DNA of 64,000 nt, taken from Albugo candida. Its lineage: Eukaryota; Oomycota; Peronosporomycetes; Albuginales. The translations under genes were made by a program, and so were the position numbers. Shown here one piece after another: positions 54,453-64,000 of the stretch (position 1 is its first letter; each line of letters opens with the position of its first letter). Location of the stretch: NCBI GenBank assembly GCA_040437565.1, contig JBDOQK010000011.1, positions 558,001 to 622,000 on the forward strand. The letters run 5' to 3'. Under the pieces are notes generated by a model. That model ran no database searches, had not been told where the DNA came from, and saw only the letters and a list, made by a program, of their open reading frames with translations.

Positions 54453-57400
54453 TCAAACATTCTCAATGTCTTTGTAAGAACCACTTGAGCCATCCAGATC
54501 TAACATTCCTCCAGCATTTCCAGTTGAAGACATTCCATTACTTCCCACATTATCATGACGATGCGTCAACGGAGTCGGTCCACTATTGCTATTACTATGT
54601 TGATTTCCAAAGGACAGACTGTTTGCAGCGCCAAACCATTCCAACGCATGCGCTTTGTTCTTCTGGAAGGATAAATAGGCTTCTATGAGCTCTGTAGAAG
54701 CCAAGTCGTAATTCCGAGATTGTGCACGAAGTAAGATGTCCTCGATCTCTACTCGTTCGCATGAAGAAAGCGTTGCTGTAGCGGGTAATGATAACAATAC
54801 TTCAGCATAAGGTGCCAACATTGGAAAGCGTAATTGATTCTGTCGCCACCAGTACAGGGGATCCACGTTTCGCTCGGCCACTGGAAGGTTCATGTATGTG
54901 CCTAATTCTTTTTCCCAAGTGACAAAAAAATCATTTTCATCCGACAAAGTGTCTCGTGCTGAGCTCGCAGACGGTAAATGAGATAGTAAATCATCGTCAT
55001 CGTCATGAGGGACGCCAGTCGCTGCTATGTCATAAGTTGACTTGCCTAATGGATCGGAAATGCCATCAAATCCTCCATTCTTTAGCTCCGAGGTGGGATC
55101 GTGTTCCGATTGCGTATTGCGAAATGATGTCTGAGCTGACTTTGACCATCCGCTGAGCGATCGAAGGTACTTGAGACCGTTCTCTACGTCTATTTTGACT
55201 GTAACATAGCAATATTCGCGATCTTTATATCGTGGATCGAGCATTGTAGCTGCGTAACATATGCGAGGTAGCCTACAAAAACTGAAACGAAGTCTGCTTT
55301 CCAATTTTCGAAAAAGAATAGCCCAATGCAAATCGTCCGATGTTCCTCCTCTTCCCTCTTCAATCGCTTGTTTCTCTGCGTATGTAACTAACGCTGCTCC
55401 GATTGTCGAAATACTTGATATTCCATGCTTGAAGAATTCTTTATCGCTCCCGGTGAACGAGCTTTTATCTCCATGTAAAGCCTCCCAGTATCTTTGAAAA
55501 GGACGCATCTTTTTCAGATACATTGTAACCCACTCTGAAGGATACTTTGGAATACGTTTGAGTGCAAAGGTATCCGCAAGTTGCTCCATTCTCCGTACTT
55601 GGCTTTGCAACGTGTACAAGTAATCGTAAAACCAAGGATCTTCAGACCAAGCTTCCGACTCACTTGTTTGTAAGATGCTCTTGTAGTCGAAACCTTTTGG
55701 ACTTTGTTGACGGATCTGAGCATCCACTGCATTGTTACTAGAAAGAGCATGGACAAAGGCTTCGATTGCCAATAGTTCTGTACTAAATGATTCGCTTAGA
55801 ATAGATTTGCTCAGACACGGCTCGATGCTTTTGGATGAAGAGATAAACATGCTGGCTTTGAGTGTCTCGCTGCCACCATGATCATCAATCTGTGCTAAAG
55901 CAACCGAGAGATGCGGAGACTCGGACAGAGACAACTCCGATTCTAGTGAGTCGAACTGTTGAGATAATGAGATATTTCCTCTTTGTAAGTGACCGGATTC
56001 AATGTAGACGACGACTTTATCACGCAGTCCAATACGCTACAGAGGCACAAAATATGAGATATTATGTGCAATTAAAAACCATGAGACTTACGTCAACGAC
56101 AGTGCCGATAACCTCATCTACAAACGCAGAATCGACTCTTCGTTGAGTGTCTAACCATTTCGTTGGTGCACAATGTACAACCACATGAAACTCACGAAAA
56201 TTGACTGAAAAATGCACCGAAACAGCAAGGAATGCTTCCGAATCCAAAAGCACTTCTTTGAGTTGCCACAAATCGACTGATATTCCAACCTGTGGGTCAA
56301 AAACCAACCAACGACAGGCAAGCGCATGAGTATCGCATGATCACAGCGCAAAGCACACTTACAGCGCGGGTACGAGCAATCAGCATTTTGGTCGTCAGTA
56401 TCAAACTTTCCTGTAAAATTGTGATACTTTTCTTGAGCGCGTCTTCGGATGGAATGGAAACGGTTTTATCGCCAACAAGCTGCTGAATGAAATGGTGAAA
56501 TCCCGTACGAGTTGCAAATTCAAGTGGGAAATTCTCAAGCAATAAGAATAAAGCTGTGTTTGCCGCACGAAAGAAGAGTGTTAGAATTGGGGTACATTTC
56601 ATTAGCACATATACTACACGGTTTGTACCTAATTCCTGGCTGAGTTGATCGGGATTGAATGGAAAGGACTGGTTGACACTTCCAGACAAAAGCGTGAATG
56701 CTCCGCTCGATTGTGTCGCAACTGCCAACGCTTCTCTTTGTTCGCGCGTCAACGTCGCCGCGGCTGCAGCAACTGTAGCTTGTTGATAAAATGCAGCTGT
56801 AGCCATTGCATTGGGCGCATGTCGATATGCATATGGACTATGACCCGCTCCTAAAGAAGTCGCAAGACTGGAACCTGCATTAACAGCAGTAGCGTTTGTA
56901 GACAATCCAGCAAGTGCGGCTGCATCTGTAACATTTCCGAGCCCATGTCCCATTGCAACTGTCAGTTTCTGACGTTTAATGTGCCGCTTACTTTCGCGAT
57001 GTTCTTCACAGATCAAATTCGCTTGCTGATGTGACGGGTCTGTTCTTCCAGCGGTTCTTAAATGTGATAACAAATTGGACGAATGGTGTCCCTTTACGAC
57101 GCGATTGCAGAATTTACAGATCGAATTTCCCATTGTATCTTTTTCAAAGTACGCCCATACCGCAGAAACGCTTGGAGGTGCATTCAAGGAAGAGCAGGAA
57201 GATGCTGGTTTAGAGGGAGGTTGTGAGGTAGATACAGTTCCTGGTGACGTATTGGTCGCATTATTCAAACCTGATATCGTAGATGTGAAGCTCTGGGAAG
57301 CTTTAGAGCTGGCTGGATTTGTAATATCCTCGCAAGTATCATTAGTATTGCTAGTTCCATTCATTGGAGCATACCCAAGTCGCGGCGAGACTGATGAGGT

Positions 57401-57511
57401 ATTACCGGTAATACTATCGTGTTTCATGTCATTGCCATTGATTTTTGTACAATCACTTGCACAAGTTTCAGCCCCTGCGCGCGTTCCAAAATTCGTTGTA
57501 CGTCTGGTCAT
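54453..57511 (-). CDS. hAT transposase-derived protein with BED zinc finger
   Basis: Three exons (56363-57511, 56092-56289, 54453-56036) with introns of 73 and 55 nt give 976 residues. A BED finger lies near residues 115-165 (VWAYFEKDTMGNSICKFC, NLLSHLRTAG...H). The central part shows hAT-like ISVDLWQLKEVLLDSEAFLA. The C-terminal hAT dimerisation region is clear (DPLYWWRQNQLRFPMLAPYA, LLSLPATATLSSCERVEI). In active hAT enzymes the second catalytic Asp sits in an 'ivtDNA.N' segment; here the matching place reads KVVVYIESGHLQ, with Glu. An intact spliced frame, lack of visible terminal inverted repeats nearby, and this change suggest a domesticated host gene rather than a live element. The tail is Asn/Ser/Gly-rich. 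Copy number in the genome would decide. Confidence 0.8.
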
Positions 57512-58736
57512 TTGCAGAGAAAGCGTCTTTCAGTTTTTCCCGGTCTTGTTTCGTATATAACGACAGGGAATGAAGAGTGAACGTTGTAATATAGGAAATG
57601 AAAGGCTTTTTTAGGGTGAAGAATATAAGGATTTTAAGTGGTAGAAACTGGCTCGCGCAATCAATGATATCAAGAAGGGATATGTATCGTGCGTTTCGCG
57701 TCCTTCAATTGAAGTGAACTATGGTAAGAGGCGTGCGTGACACAACTTGCGTAATTAACATGCCCATGCACGGCAAGTTCGTACCGTTCTTTCAACTACG
57801 ATGCTGTCATAGACCGGGGTTTCAATTGTTGCAAGCGATAGTTTGTGCGATGAAAATGACATAACATCCTTCTTGGGGGCGACACCGTTGGATTGACTTT
57901 GACCTCTCGTTGCAATTGACCATATCCATTTTGTGCGCCGACCAACGGATCTAAGCTCATGTCATTTCCACGGTATTGAGTTGTCGAATATCGACCTCTA
58001 TGATTGTCCGAAAGAAGATCTAGACAGAAAATCGCATTTGACAAGCGCCTCGGAATCTTGTTATCAAACAGTGGGTACCGAGCAATGGAGATGAATGGAT
58101 GAAAATAATCCAAGTTTGTGTGATAGGCCTAAATCATCCATTAAGTGTCGTTCTCGCTACAATGTTCTACAACGAATATGAACATAGTCATATACAGATA
58201 TTGAAAATGTGTTGTTAAATACTTTCTCCGTAAAGCCGACCTAAATCTGCCCTTGATCTGCTGTGAAGTAAAAGCAATGCGCAGTACTCAATCCGTTATC
58301 AATTCGGAATATTCCCATTCCGTCAGAAGAGGATTTTCGGACTGTTCGAATTGATCGACGTTCCAGCCGTAGTTGCCTCAAAATATATGGACACGCAGGC
58401 GAGTAGGATGTATAATCGACTTTTTTGTCTATAGAGACGATGGCGCAAGGTGATCAGTATGTAGGATAATCTTTATAGACTATTGGAGTCTAAACTTCGA
58501 GGTTGTTTATTTCAGACAAAATATTGTTGGATTCCATATGGACGTCTCGCTATATGCGTTCAAAGCTGAGATGTAAGTGAAGATTTACAGCAGCATGATG
58601 TCACAGTCGCTCTGATTTCTGACTGATATAGAGGCGCTTACTCGTGCGCTTGCATTGATAATGCGTGCGAAACACAAATACAATATTTGAATGAAATGTG
58701 TCGCGAAGGTACGCGTGAAAGACGCTTACAAGCTCC
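57512..58736. other. Interval with two unresolved small-gene candidates
   Basis: On minus, 57796-58113 is treated separately. On +, 58439-58740 can be read as a small Cys-rich spliced frame (ending AYSCACIDNACETQ...) that would overlap the Pelota start by a few bases. The splice phases are doubtful and I leave it uncalled. Confidence 0.3.
57796..58113 (-). CDS. Hypothetical protein, possible last exon
   Basis: 105 open codons encode a basic, aromatic-rich sequence (FISIARYPLFDNKIPRRLSN, ending LQQLKPRSMTAS). The frame extends a few codons upstream to an acceptor-like ...GATTTAG (about 58132), and another open stretch lies around 58245-58430 on the same strand. I could not join them in phase. 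No family is recognised. It may be the 3' exon of an unidentified gene. Confidence 0.3.
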   Translation of the reverse strand: MDYFHPFISIARYPLFDNKIPRRLSNAIFCLDLLSDNHRGRYSTTQYRGNDMSLDPLVGAQNGYGQLQREVKVNPTVSPPRRMLCHFHRTNYRLQQLKPRSMTAS

Positions 58737-60140
58737 ATGAAATTGCTCAAACGACAAATCGGTGAGAAAGATGGAGCTGGTCATGTTATTCTCCTTGCAG
58801 AAGAATCCGAAGACATGTGGCATATCTATAATCTTATACAAGTTTCCGATCAGATCAAAACCTCGACCATACGAAAAGTTGCAAATCTTTGCATTTTCCA
58901 AGGAAATGCTAAGCTGTAACATGCTCGTAGGTCGTAAAGGAAGGCGCAACTGGGTCCACGTCTAGCCAACGTGTACGCTTGAATCTCCAGATACAAGTGA
59001 GCTATCTCTTTTCTGATCTGATCGACTCAACTGAGACTATCCGTGGTAGATCGAAGAATTTCATTTCGACCCAACGCAATGTGCACTTCGTATCAAAGGA
59101 AAGAATGTGATGGAAAATCCCCATGTCCGTGTAGGTGATGAACAAGCAATACATCGACAAAATCCATTACCAACGTTTTTCATCATAGCTGGGCGCCTAT
59201 CACACTCTGGATTTGGAAATGAATCAAAAGTTTACACTGACTAAAGAGTGCTGGGATCTCGTGTCATTGGAGCGAATTGAAATGGCTTGTGATATTTCCA
59301 AAACCGCTGAACTTGGCGCTGTGGTTATGCAACTTGGTCTAGCACATTTGTGTCTGATCAAAAGCCACATGACAGTAATAAAAGCACGGGTAGAGATGAA
59401 TATTGCAAAGAAGCGAACTGGTAGCACCGCACATGGCAAGTGTGTCATCAAATTTTACGAAAGTGTAATGCAAGCAATCAAGCGACATTTTGATTTCAGT
59501 CTGCTGAAATGTGTCATCCTTGCCAGTCCGGGATTTGTCAAGGAAGATTTTCACAAGTATTTGATGGAACAGGCTGTGCGACAAGATGATAAATTACTGC
59601 TAGAGAATAAGAGTAAATTTCTATTATGTCATTCATCATCGGGACACAAGCACGCACTGGATGAAGTCTTGAACGACGCTGTACGTGTTGTAGGACTGGA
59701 GACTATCGAATGGTGCACCGACTTACTGATTTGTTCTTTAATAGGCTGTGTTATCCCAAGTTGCGGATACAAATGCTGTAGAAGATGTCAAGTGTCTAGA
59801 TACTTTTTTCAAAATGCTCCACGAGGATCAAGATCGTGCGTACTATGGCTACAAACACATTATGAAAGCGGACGAACAACTGGCCATTGACACTCTCATG
59901 ATCACTGATGAGTTGTTCAGATCAGAGGAAATTAAAACTCGAAGAAGATACATCGATCTGGTTGAAAGTGTACGGGAGCACGGAGGCAACGTGCGGCTCT
60001 TTAGCAGTATGCACATTTCTGGCGAGAAGCTCGGACAGCTGAGCGGAATCGCCGCTATTTTGAGGTATCCTTTACCGGAATTGGACGATCCAGAAGACGA
60101 TTCCGAAGAAGAAGAAAAAACAAGTCGGCCGCAGGAGTAA
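58737..60140 (+). CDS. PELO: Pelota/Dom34 ribosome-rescue factor
   Basis: Pelota is an eRF1-like factor that enters the A site of stalled ribosomes and, with Hbs1 and ABCE1, splits them. Five exons (58737-58877, 58931-58996, 59050-59130, 59189-59680, 59745-60140) with introns of 53, 53, 58 and 64 nt give 391 residues, close to the human 385. The N-terminal Sm-like domain includes EESEDMWHIYNLIQVSD. The central domain has GLAHLCLIKSHMTVIKARVE and lacks the GGQ of eRF1, as expected. Next come ASPGFVKEDF, KSKFLLCHSSSGHKHAL, TLMITDELFRS, and the C-terminal SSMHISGEKLGQLSGIAAIL. It ends in an acidic tail (DDPEDDSEEEE). It converges on TRAPPC2L with 47 bp between stops. Confidence 0.95.
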
Positions 60141-60187
60141 TTGTACACTAATATGACCTCATTAGCAAATTGATCATACTTTCACAA

Positions 60188-60808
60188 TCAAACTGATGAA
60201 GCTATGGCACTCGGCGATGCTGCAGCCTGTGATGCCAATGAAGCTGATGGGTGATTACTGTGGTGTGCGTTATGGAGCTGCGCTACCAAATTACACAATT
60301 CTTTTTCAAATTCCGCAGACGAAATGCACTCTCCAATCGGTGTAAAGGGATTCGAAATGACGTCCACGTAGAGCTTATGTACCTGTTCGAGAAACTACAC
60401 ACAAATGACTCTAGTAAGCAGCCAAACCTCATAGATAATGACTCTCAACAAACTGCTCGAACCGTTCGTATTTCCGAGTCGCGTGCTGGTTGCCGTTGCA
60501 ATACGGCAATGAGTTTGATGTTCGTATTGGTTATATATCCATAAACACGGTAATCTTCAATCGGTGAAAGAAATCCTAGATACATTTCATTCTTAGCGGC
60601 GACGGAAGTCCACGAACGAAGCTTTTCTTCCACCAGATCCAATGAGACGTGAACGATATGACGAAACGTCAAGTCCTCATCCTCGTCGAATGTGCGTAAA
60701 TATAAAGGGTTATTCTACAACAGCGAGATAGCTTCATTGTGCTCTGTCTGATTAAAGTATTCACGATGTTACCGCTGCGCCGACCACAGCAACACAAGCA
60801 ATAAGCAT
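60188..60808 (-). CDS. TRAPPC2L: TRAPP complex subunit TRAPPC2L (sedlin-like)
   Basis: This is a longin-fold subunit of the TRAPP tethering complexes in ER-Golgi and endosomal traffic. Three exons (60773-60808, 60454-60714, 60188-60394) with introns of 58 and 59 nt give 167 residues. Joined motifs are VVGAA|NNPLYLRTFDEDEDL, HIVHVSLDLVEEKL, MYLGFLSPIEDYRVYGYITN, EIRTVRA|FLEQVHKLY and VISNPFTPIGECISSAEFE, matching TRAPPC2L rather than TRAPPC2. The C-terminal 35 residues are a His/Ser/Ala-rich extension. The 12-codon first exon is supported because it restores the conserved N-terminal strand. The start at 60808 lies 84 bp from the Notchless start on the other strand. Confidence 0.9.
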
Positions 60809-60892
60809 CCTGTCAGGGTACCTTTACAAGTTAACGGACATATGTCGAGATATCTATAAGTTAGGTTTGTAATTCACTCGATTCCGGCACCA

Positions 60893-63445
60893 ATGATGAT
60901 GGAAGTACCACCATGGAAGAAACATTGTGTGGCAATGGATCCAGAAACCAAAGAAGACTTGAACCCTGCAAACAACAAGGATTCAGAGTGGAAATCCTCA
61001 AATATGTCCATTATCGCTCAATTCCAGCAAGATGATGCAAGTTTGTTCTCGTAAACGAATGACCATCGAGTGGCGCCTAATGTCTTTATTCAGGGAACAA
61101 GAATTGGACCGCAGATTGATCTTCCTCTGACATCCACCGTATGTCAACTTGAAGAGCTGGTGAATCAATTACAAGAAAACGGAAGTACGAAAACACCGTA
61201 TTCCTTCTACGTCAATGATACCGAAATCAGCAAATCTCTTGACATTACTGTCAAACAATTGGTACGTTTGCTTTCAAGTGTAATTTCGAAGTATCTATTG
61301 ACCGCCTTTACAACGTTGAAATGCTTCACAGGGTATCTCAACGGAAGCAGCACTGACAATCACATTTCAACCTTTAGCTGTGTTTCGAGTGCGTCCAGTG
61401 ACGCGATGTAGCGATACACTTGAAGGTCACTCTGAAGCGATATTACATGTGAGTTTCAGCCCAGATGGAAAGAAGCTTGCAAGTGGAGGTGGAGATGCTA
61501 CTGTGCGTTTCTGGGACACATCGACTTGCTTACCCAAATTCACTGGCCGTGGTCACAAGCATCATGTGCTTTGCACGGCTTGGTCTCCTGATGGGGAAAG
61601 GTTTTTATCAGGAGATAAAGTTGGCGAAATGCGTTTGTGGGACCCTTTGACAGGAAAGCAAATCGGGCAGCCAATCAAGGGTCATAAGCAGTGGATCACA
61701 TCACTTAGCTGGGAGCCAATGCATGCAAACGCATCTTGCGAACGCTTTGCAAGTGCTTCCAAAGATAGCATGATCAAAGTGTGGAATGCACGTACTGGTC
61801 GCCAAATCGCGTCTCTTTCTGGGCATGTGGACTCGGTCGAGTGCGTCAAGTGGGGAGGTGAAGGACTATTATACAGTGCTTCAAGAGACCGCACTATCAA
61901 AGTTTGGGCAATGAATTCTGATGATCACACTGGCAAACTCATTCGTACTTTGACCGGACATGGCCACCGAATCAATTCATTAGCACTGAATGTCGATTAT
62001 GTGTGCAGAACGGGGCCATTTGACCATGCAAACACGACATTTTCAGGTCGCGATCAGATGCATAAGGCAGCACTGACTCGATATCAGAATGTACNNNNNN
62101 NNNNNNNNNNNNNNNNNNNNNNNNNNNNNNNNNNNNNNNNNNNNNNNNNNNNNNNNNNNNNNNNNNNNNNNNNNNNNNNNNNNNNNNNNNNNNNGACGCG
62201 ATGTAGCGATACACTTGAAGGTCACTCTGAAGCGATATTACATGTGAGTTTCAGCCCAGATGGAAAGAAGCTTGCAAGTGGAGGTGGAGATGCTACTGTG
62301 CGTTTCTGGGACACATCGACTTGCTTACCCAAATTCACTGGCCGTGGTCACAAGCATCATGTGCTTTGCACGGCTTGGTCTCCTGATGGGGAAAGGTTTT
62401 TATCAGGAGATAAAGTTGGCGAAATGCGTTTGTGGGACCCTTTGACAGGAAAGCAAATCGGGCAGCCAATCAAGGGTCATAAGCAGTGGATCACATCACT
62501 TAGCTGGGAGCCAATGCATGCAAACGCATCTTGCGAACGCTTTGCAAGTGCTTCCAAAGATAGCATGATCAAAGTGTGGAATGCACGTACTGGTCGCCAA
62601 ATCGCGTCTCTTTCTGGGCATGTGGACTCGGTCGAGTGCGTCAAGTGGGGAGGTGAAGGACTATTATACAGTGCTTCAAGAGACCGCACTATCAAAGTTT
62701 GGGCAATGAATTCTGATGATCACACTGGCAAACTCATTCGTACTTTGACCGGACATGGCCACCGAATCAATTCATTAGCACTGAATGTCGATTATGTGTG
62801 CAGAACGGGGCCATTTGACCATGCAAACACGACATTTTCAGGTCGCGATCAGATGCATAAGGCAGCACTGACTCGATATCAGAATGTACGAAAGAATCAA
62901 CCGGAACGCTTGGTCTCAGGATCTGACGATTACACATTATTTTTCTGGGAGCCAGCCGTAAGCTAGAAGAAAAAGCATATGATGTTATCTAATATTTGCC
63001 TGCAGGAGAATAAAAAGCCATTGGAGAGATTAACCGGTCATGTCCAGCCAGTGAATCATATCTGCTTTTCACCAGACGGACGATACTTTGCAAGTGCTTC
63101 TTTTGACAAAAAGGTCAAAATCTGGAATGGCCACACGGGAAAATTTATCGCAACTCTGAGTGGGCACGTTGGAGCTGTGTATCAAGTTTGCTGGTCTAGT
63201 GACAGTCGATTGATCGTTAGTGCAAGCAAAGATTCAACAGTCAAAGTATGGGAATTAGCCGACTTGAAAAAAGCTAAAGTCACGTTACCTGGGCATGCAG
63301 ATGAGGTATATGCGCTTGACTGGTCTCCCAACGGTGACAAAGTAGCTTCTGGAAGCAAGGATCGTACCATCAAAATGTACGTTCGGCCATTTGCTTCAAC
63401 TTTGAGCTATAACGATTGGTGTACTTGTGCAGATGGAAGCACTGA
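60893..63445 (+). CDS. NLE1: Notchless/Rsa4 WD40 ribosome-assembly factor, interrupted by gap 9
   Basis: Rsa4/NLE1 binds pre-60S particles through its beta-propeller; its NLE (MIDO) domain is pulled by the AAA+ Midasin/Rea1. Counting the contig overlap once, the exons are 60893-61036, 61094-61261, 61332-61399 joined to 62195-62957, 63006-63376 and 63433-63445. This gives 508 residues, against 515 in yeast. The NLE domain is FQQDD|GTRIGPQIDLPLTST ... PYSFYVND. The diagnostic VFRVRPVTRCSDTLEGH and the WD40 propeller follow, with WEP and GHGHRINSLALNVDYVCRTG inserts typical of NLE. Intron 1 begins GCAAGT (GC-AG); a GT donor would break phase. The last exon is four codons plus stop, restoring IKIWKH. 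Retaining both contig copies would add four false WD repeats. Confidence 0.94.
61400..62889. other. Assembly gap 9 (62095-62194) with 695-bp duplicated flank
   Basis: 61400-62094 recurs as 62195-62889 (695 bases; translations identical). The reading frame happens to stay open across the Ns, which makes a false elongated WD40 protein likely in automatic annotation. Confidence 0.92.
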
Positions 63446-63557
63446 CATTTTTGATTGGTTGATAAAGAGCTCATTTCCTGAAGCGCGCGAAATGTGCTTG
63501 ATTGACAGATAACTTGCGGCATATTCAGTTTTTGCCGGATTATAAGCACATAATAGA

Positions 63558-64000
63558 ATGAAACGATCTCATGAAGCAAGCAGTAGAGTACTAATGTTTC
63601 ACTTCTCCGATCCCAGACAGACATCAGTGAATAAGAATTCAATGGAAAATTGTCGCACCCAAAACCTTTGTGCTGATTGGGAAGACAAACTGAAAAAACT
63701 TCGTCTAGACGACTCGGGTCCTCGACCTGGTCAAAGAACAAAGCGAAATCGTGATGCTACAGTACCTATCAGTAGGGCAAAATGTTTCTTTTTGCTACAT
63801 CTTATGTGTGACTCCAACATGTAGATGCATTCAGCAGGATGATGATGAATGTAGGGTCTGAAAACAGGTTTTCAGACGACGTAAAAAGGAATTTGGGAGT
63901 ACAGCGTTGCGGCGTCTGTCGTCAGCCGAACACGGACGTGCAGAGAAAAAGTAAGTTGAGAAAAGAGCCACAACAGCATCAGATTTGGCGATACTTTTCA
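63558..64000 (+). CDS. Unidentified gene, partial at window edge
   Basis: An ATG at 63558, 112 bp after Notchless, opens a charged frame (MKRSHEASSRVLMFHFSDPR, WEDKLKKLRLDDSGPRPGQR) that stops at 63824. A GTAGGG donor near 63774 and acceptor candidates at 63823 and about 63868-63881 lead to a basic stretch (RRRKKEFGSTALRRLSSAEH) ending at a strong AAAAA|GTAAGT donor near 63951. The gene probably continues beyond the window. The exact splicing is uncertain and no family is recognised. Confidence 0.4.

Noticed and set aside
58439-58740. Small Cys-rich spliced gene, reminiscent of FAM136A
   Set aside because: Cys spacing differs, splice phases are forced, and it would overlap the Pelota start.
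61380-62966. A single 528-residue WD40 protein reading through the Ns
   Set aside because: The second half repeats the first exactly because of the unmerged contig overlap.

Overview
The window is eukaryotic and looks like an oomycete scaffold. A white-rust type biotroph such as Albugo is my best guess, from gene content and compactness rather than any search. Supporting signs are a Cys/HGGG-repeat (WRKY19-like) protein, very short introns (46-76 nt, GT-AG plus two GC-AG), gene spacings down to about 30-110 bp, a PX-AGC kinase and a SEC14-PH protein. It is a draft: nine gaps of exactly 100 N (starting at 189, 2586, 3414, 22209, 23970, 27409, 42871, 45976 and 62095). At every gap, sequence to the left of the Ns is repeated to the right. 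The contigs therefore overlap and were left unmerged, and genes crossing gaps must be read once, not twice.

Layout: 0-1 kb, Cys/HGGG repeat protein (-). 1.6-3.8 kb, METTL17/Rsm22 (+). 3.9-5.3 kb, cytochrome bc1 core protein 2 (-), divergent from SPT4 (+, to 5.9 kb). 6.7-17.2 kb, an intronless, oversized TOR kinase (+). 18.5-21.4 kb, a CKK-domain (CAMSAP/Patronin) protein (-). 21.4-25.2 kb, gene-poor, with two gaps and a LINE reverse-transcriptase piece. 25.2-26.1 kb, FolD/MTHFD (+). 26.2-29.8 kb, PX-AGC (SGK-like) kinase (-). 30.5-31.7 kb, PP1 catalytic subunit (-). 32.1-35.8 kb, SEC14-PH membrane protein (+), followed after 31 bp by EEF1AKMT1 (+, to 36.6 kb). 36.7-38.9 kb, PTEN (+). 39.0-40.8 kb, an SDE2 protein fused to CCCH and SPRY domains (+). 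40.9-45.9 kb, gene-poor with a Copia fossil. 45.9-47.5 kb, an unrecognised multi-exon gene (-). 48.3-48.8 kb, a minimal HSF (-). 49.5-51.9 kb, DNA ligase I (-). 52.8-54.2 kb, pantothenate kinase (+). 54.5-57.5 kb, a hAT-transposase-derived gene (-). 58.7-60.1 kb, Pelota (+). 60.2-60.8 kb, TRAPPC2L (-). 60.9-63.4 kb, Notchless/Rsa4 (+). From 63.6 kb, an unidentified gene runs off the edge.

Most genes are single-copy housekeeping genes. Functional themes recur: mitochondrial translation and respiration (METTL17, core 2), phosphoinositide/TOR signalling (TOR, PX-AGC kinase, SEC14-PH, PTEN, with PP1 nearby), ribosome biogenesis and rescue (Notchless, Pelota, EEF1AKMT1) and DNA maintenance (ligase I, SDE2). 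Nothing suggests co-transcribed operons, but several divergent pairs share promoters under 150 bp. I did not find a clearly new multi-gene system. The most unusual items are the SDE2-CCCH-SPRY fusion, the expanded TOR, the GC-AG introns, the hAT-derived gene with an altered catalytic motif, and the unknown gene at 45.9-47.5 kb.
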